Of a DNA stretch of 7,028 nt, positions 3,746 to 7,028 are shown piece after piece. The notes under the pieces were generated by a model, which was not told the DNA's origin, searched no databases, and was given only the letters and a program-made list of their open reading frames with translations. The position numbers were made by a program, and so were the translations under genes. How positions within the stretch are numbered: the stretch's first letter is position 1; each line of letters starts with the position of its first letter. The stretch is from JBGOUJ01 sp041477005 (GTDB lineage Bacteria > Acidobacteriota > Terriglobia > Bryobacterales > JACQDG01). The stretch is taken from contig JBGOUJ010000415.1 in the NCBI GenBank assembly GCA_041477005.1, positions 1-7,028 on the forward strand, written 5' to 3'.

Positions 3746-6355
3746 ATGCTTCCAACCTACTTGCCCGAACGGAGCGGTGACGCAGGAAGGTCCCGTGCCT
3801 CATCCAGCTTGACGTTAGGCGCCGTGGCGGCGAGAACCTTCGTTGTCGTGACGTTGGCGGCAGCCTGCGCACTGCTCGGGTGGCAGGTGACGGCGAGGCG
3901 CGACGCATCCGTCGTGCGGGCCATGTCGCCGCCCATGTTGCAACAAGGCCCGCCGGGCGGCTGGCAAATGAGCGCCGTCGCTGTGGGCCACGAATACCGG
4001 GAAGACGACCTGCCATCGATCGCGGCAGCCCCGGATGGCTCCATTTGGGCCGCCTGGTTAAGCTTTGCCGGCAACCGCGATGATGTCGCCATCCGCCATC
4101 ACGAACACAACGAATGGAGTAATATCCAGTGGGTGCCGGGTACGAGCGGCGATAGTTGGCTGCCGCAGGTAGCGGTGGACGGCTCCAATCGTGTCTGGGC
4201 TGTATGGTCGCAGCAAGTGGGCGGTAACTGGGATATCTACGCGCGGCGCTTTGATCCTGGCCGGCAGCAATGGGGCGCCATGGAGCGCCTCAGCAACGAT
4301 CCCTTGCCGGATATAAATCCCCGGGTGTGGTCCGACGGCAAGGGCAAGGCGGTTGTGGTCTGGCAGGGCTTCCGGGGCAAGAACAGCAACATCTTCCTGA
4401 GGAGATTGGATGAGAATGGCTGGTCGCCGGAGGTGCGCGTGACCAATCGCGCCGCCAATGATTGGGATCCGGCCGTCGCCATGGACAGTGCGGGAACCGC
4501 GTGGGTGGCGTATGACAGCTACAAGAACGGGAACTACGACGTATTCCTCTCCCGGGTAAGCGGCGGCCGTTTGGATGGGCCCGAAATGGCAGTCGCGGCG
4601 ACGCCGCGATTGGAAGCCCGCGCCAGCGTGGCCGTGGACGCGGCCGATCGCGTGTGGGTGGCGTGGGAAGCAGGAGAGCCGAATTGGGGGAAGGACACCG
4701 GCTACATCATCCGCACCGCCGAGCCCGGAGCGGTTCTGGGCGGTTTTCGCGAACCCCGCATCCGCTGCTACCAGAAGACGCAATGGCGCGAGCCGGAAAC
4801 GCCTGTGGCTTCGGCATTTCCCGGCGGAAATACTTATCAACCGCACGTGTTTTCCGATGGGCGGGGCGGGATCTGGGTGGCGGCGCTAGTGAGGAAGCTC
4901 GGGCCGAAGCGTCCGGTGTTTCCACCCCAACCAGGATACTACGAGTATTATCTGACGCGCCTGGACGGCGGTAAATGGACCGAAGCTTTTCCGCTGCCGA
5001 ATAGCAAGGGAAGGTTGAGTACAAGCATTGGTGCAGCGCTGGCGACGGATCAAAGCCTATGGTTGGCCTGGCCGACCGACAACCGGGGTCCCAAGTATTA
5101 CCACCGGCCGGTCCGCCAGCAGGTTTTCGCAGGGCAGGTCCCAGCGGCTGCGCCAACCAGTCCGCTGCTGAGAACTCCGCGGGACGAAAATGTGCAGGCA
5201 AAGCCGGGGCATCCCGACGAAGCGGGAGACTTGAAGGCTATCCGCGCCTACTCCACGCGAGCGGACAACAGAGCGGTCCACATTGTCAGGGGGGACTTCC
5301 ATCGGCACACGGAATTGAGCTGGGACGAAGGCGGGGCGCGCGACGGATCGTTGCAGGACTTCTATCGATACATGATCGACGCCGCGGCTCTCGATTTCGG
5401 GGCGAGCACCGACCACCAGGGCGGGGCTTGGCCCTACTGGTGGTGGTACACGCAAAAGATGACGGACATGTACCACGTCCCGGACTCCTATGTTTCGATC
5501 TTTGGCTACGAGCGGAGCGCCAGTTTTCCGTTTGGTCACCGCAACATGTTCTTTGCGAGGCGGTCCGAGGCCCGCGTGACGCCATTCTTTCTGAAGGACG
5601 GAGTTAAGATCTACAAATTCCCGCTGTCGCCGGAAGGAGACGAGCCGGCGGATGAAACCGGTCAGTTGGCTGAAAACGATACGAGACTCCTCTATGAAGA
5701 GACCCGGCAGGGGAACGGCATTTCTATACCGCACACCTCTGCCATGAGGAACTTCGGGACGGACTGGAAGGATAACGACCTTGGTGTTGAACCTGTCGTC
5801 GAGATCTTCCAGGGCTGCCGGGCGAGCTCCGAAGCCGTCGACGCGCCTTATGCGTATGACGCGCAAAAGAACTTTCCGGCGGTATTTAATCCGTCCGGCA
5901 TGGTCACCAACGCCTGGGCCAAGGGCTATAAGCTCGGCATCATCGCGAGCTCCGACCACCACTCCACCCATTTCTCCTACGCGATGGTTTACACCGACGA
6001 CTTCACCCGGCAAGGGATCCTGAACGCCATACGGAAGCGGCACACCTATGGGGCGACCGACAACATCGTCCTGGAGGTGAGAATGGGGAATCATTTTATG
6101 GGCGACGAATTCGAGATCTCGAAGGCAGAGCCTTTGCAGGTGCGGGCTCGCGGCACGGCCACCGTCGCAAAACTCGAGGTCATCCGGGATGGTAAGGTAG
6201 TCTACTCGGTCGATCCGCGGCTGGGGAGTGTCGATCTTGCTTACCTGGACAAGGATGTCGCCACCGGATATCACTACTATTATGTGCGTTTGCAACAAAC
6301 GGACGGAATGATTGCCTGGTCGAGTCCGATGTTTATCCATTACCGCTGGCCTTAA
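3746..6355 (+). CDS. Seven-unit beta-propeller fused to a DUF3604 (PHP-like) metallohydrolase
   Basis: An 869-residue exported or anchored protein. Residues 31-50 are hydrophobic (TFVVVTLAAACALLGW) after Arg-rich sequence; the LAAAC segment is a poor lipobox. Residues 85-450 hold seven propeller-like units, each centred on a WVAW-type strand (at 101, 151, 203, 253, 304, 377 and 439), often with PxVAxD before it and DxYxR after it. Residues 510-775 match DUF3604: GDFHRHTELSWD (D517, H519, H521), STDHQ (D556, H557), GYERSASFPFGHRNMFF (E589, H598, N600), SIPHTSA (H663), VVEIFQGCRASSE (E686) and ASSDHHS (D737, H738). These resemble the metal ligands of PHP phosphoesterases. A C-terminal beta-sandwich (about 780-869) follows. 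All expected ligands are present, so it is probably an active extracytoplasmic hydrolase; the substrate is unknown. ATG 3746 has no clear ribosome site. GTG 3824 (residue 27), just before the hydrophobic segment, is a credible alternative start. Confidence 0.85.
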   Translation: MLPTYLPERSGDAGRSRASSSLTLGAVAARTFVVVTLAAACALLGWQVTARRDASVVRAMSPPMLQQGPPGGWQMSAVAVGHEYREDDLPSIAAAPDGSIWAAWLSFAGNRDDVAIRHHEHNEWSNIQWVPGTSGDSWLPQVAVDGSNRVWAVWSQQVGGNWDIYARRFDPGRQQWGAMERLSNDPLPDINPRVWSDGKGKAVVVWQGFRGKNSNIFLRRLDENGWSPEVRVTNRAANDWDPAVAMDSAGTAWVAYDSYKNGNYDVFLSRVSGGRLDGPEMAVAATPRLEARASVAVDAADRVWVAWEAGEPNWGKDTGYIIRTAEPGAVLGGFREPRIRCYQKTQWREPETPVASAFPGGNTYQPHVFSDGRGGIWVAALVRKLGPKRPVFPPQPGYYEYYLTRLDGGKWTEAFPLPNSKGRLSTSIGAALATDQSLWLAWPTDNRGPKYYHRPVRQQVFAGQVPAAAPTSPLLRTPRDENVQAKPGHPDEAGDLKAIRAYSTRADNRAVHIVRGDFHRHTELSWDEGGARDGSLQDFYRYMIDAAALDFGASTDHQGGAWPYWWWYTQKMTDMYHVPDSYVSIFGYERSASFPFGHRNMFFARRSEARVTPFFLKDGVKIYKFPLSPEGDEPADETGQLAENDTRLLYEETRQGNGISIPHTSAMRNFGTDWKDNDLGVEPVVEIFQGCRASSEAVDAPYAYDAQKNFPAVFNPSGMVTNAWAKGYKLGIIASSDHHSTHFSYAMVYTDDFTRQGILNAIRKRHTYGATDNIVLEVRMGNHFMGDEFEISKAEPLQVRARGTATVAKLEVIRDGKVVYSVDPRLGSVDLAYLDKDVATGYHYYYVRLQQTDGMIAWSSPMFIHYRWP

Positions 6356-6368
6356 CTTCTGGCCAGCG
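6344..6368. terminator. Hairpin spanning the convergent stop codons
   Basis: CGCTGGCC at 6344-6351 and GGCCAGCG at 6361-6368 form a perfect 8-bp GC-rich stem around a 9-nt loop (TTAACTTCT). The loop contains the TAA of the plus-strand DUF3604 gene (6353-6355) and the TAA of the minus-strand gene (6354-6352). It reads the same from both sides, so it can serve both transcripts. No T-run follows on either strand, so Rho-independent action is uncertain. Confidence 0.5.
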
Positions 6369-7028
6369 ACCTGGCGATCATTTTTTCCCAATCGAGCCGC
6401 TCCTCGGCGAGCGCCTGCACGCGATCGGGCGCCTTGACGGACTCTTCGACGAAGCACCAGCCATCCCATTCGGCGTCGATCAGCAGATCCCACTGCAACT
6501 GGTAGGGGAACTGGCTTCCGCCGTACATGCGAAAGTGCAGCGTGTCGCCGAGGCGGTCTTTCACCAGCGCGAACTTCTCCGCGAACTTGCCGCCCTGGTT
6601 GTCGCGGACGTCGCCGTTGAGTTTGATACCGACGTTTTTCTGGTCCACCTGGTCCATGATCTTGCGCATGTTGGCCAGCGTGCCGACAGGGCCGTGATTC
6701 TCGATGCGGATGCGAATGCCGTAATCGCGGGCGAACGCGCCCAGCTCGTTCAGCGATCGCGCTATCTGCGTGAGCGTCTGCGCTTCCGGCACTTCCTTGT
6801 GAAACGCATTGGGGAAGACGCGGACGCCGGTGGCGCCGACATCGCGCGCCAGCACGACGTGCGCCTTCGCCTTCTCGATCGACTCACGCCATTTGGCTGC
6901 GTCCGGCGAATCGAAGTTCTCCGCGCTGGCGATGCCGATCAGCTTCACGGGGCTGTCGGCGAACTGGCGTTTGACCTCGCGGCGGCGTTCGGCCGAGCTG
7001 TCCAGCTCGACGCCGTGGGCGTATTTGG
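6352..7028 (-). CDS. Sugar phosphate isomerase/epimerase-type TIM barrel (xylose-isomerase-like), 5' end outside window
   Basis: The minus-strand frame is open from the right edge to the TAA at 6354-6352, giving 224 full codons. The true start is beyond 7028; the GTG at 6948 is internal, because the preceding 26 codons (KYAHGVELDSSAERRREVK...) still fit the fold. Recognisable parts are FADSPVKLIGIASAENF (strand 3 region), ATGVRVFPN, YGIRIRIENHG with the likely metal glutamate, NVGIKLNGD, DTLHFRMYGG with a likely metal histidine, and AEWDGWCFVEES ending in an acidic pair where the last ligand is expected. This is the AP-endonuclease-2/xylose-isomerase-like superfamily, cytoplasmic metal-dependent enzymes that isomerise or epimerise sugars, inositols or related compounds. 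Members vary widely in substrate, so none is assigned. It converges on the DUF3604 gene with stops overlapping by two bases. Confidence 0.85.
   Translation of the reverse strand, partial: KYAHGVELDSSAERRREVKRQFADSPVKLIGIASAENFDSPDAAKWRESIEKAKAHVVLARDVGATGVRVFPNAFHKEVPEAQTLTQIARSLNELGAFARDYGIRIRIENHGPVGTLANMRKIMDQVDQKNVGIKLNGDVRDNQGGKFAEKFALVKDRLGDTLHFRMYGGSQFPYQLQWDLLIDAEWDGWCFVEESVKAPDRVQALAEERLDWEKMIARSLARS

Noticed and set aside
3857..3868. Possible lipoprotein signal (LAAAC at residues 37-41)
   Set aside because: The -3 position is Ala rather than Leu/Val/Ile, with Leu shifted to -4, and the cysteine falls inside the hydrophobic segment. A plain anchor or signal peptide fits better.
4058..4846. 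Minus-strand open frame of 262 codons
   Set aside because: Antisense to the repeated propeller units; its composition mirrors them and it has no signal of its own.
5057..6493. Long minus-strand open frame of 478 codons
   Set aside because: It lies opposite the DUF3604 domain, whose motifs are all in the plus frame, and overlaps the true isomerase-like gene. Its translation is Arg/Val-rich with no recognisable domain, as expected for antisense in GC-rich DNA.

Overview
The window reads as a piece of a GC-rich bacterial chromosome, most likely from an Acidobacteriota of the Solibacter/Bryobacter type. This rests on protein style only: a DUF3604 PHP-like hydrolase joined to a propeller, an outer-membrane barrel with a Pro/Gln-rich leader, and a VOC protein beside a D-threonine-aldolase-like enzyme. 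No marker gene is present, so the assignment is an inference. No rRNA, tRNA, CRISPR array or intact mobile element was seen.

Layout. Positions 1-172 hold the start of a minus-strand membrane-anchored protein that runs off the left edge. Positions 173-770 carry no intact gene but contain two apparent gene remains: a minus-strand DUF4160-like fragment that has lost its hallmark histidines, and a plus-strand piece matching the C-terminus of formylglycine-generating-enzyme (FGE/SUMF) domains. A plus-strand pair follows: a small VOC/glyoxalase-fold protein (780-1154) and a fold-type III PLP enzyme of the D-threonine aldolase/D-serine dehydratase family (1179-2288). Each has a TANNNT -10-like hexamer exactly 7 nt before its start codon, which suggests leaderless transcripts. 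Next is an exported barrel-like protein (2491-3504), then a large exported or membrane-anchored protein (3746-6355) with a seven-unit beta-propeller and a C-terminal DUF3604/PHP-like metallohydrolase. The right end is a convergent sugar-phosphate isomerase/epimerase-type TIM barrel (6352 to beyond 7028), whose stop codon overlaps that of the DUF3604 gene inside a perfect hairpin.

The genes do not form an obvious single pathway. VOC and aldolase may be a functional pair, but each seems to have its own promoter. The barrel and the propeller-hydrolase are separate transcription units by spacing, with inverted repeats directly after the aldolase and barrel stop codons. I see no clear undescribed defence or mobile system. 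The best leads are the shared promoter geometry, the stop-spanning hairpin, the related post-stop inverted repeats, the propeller-DUF3604 fusion and the decayed fragments on the left.
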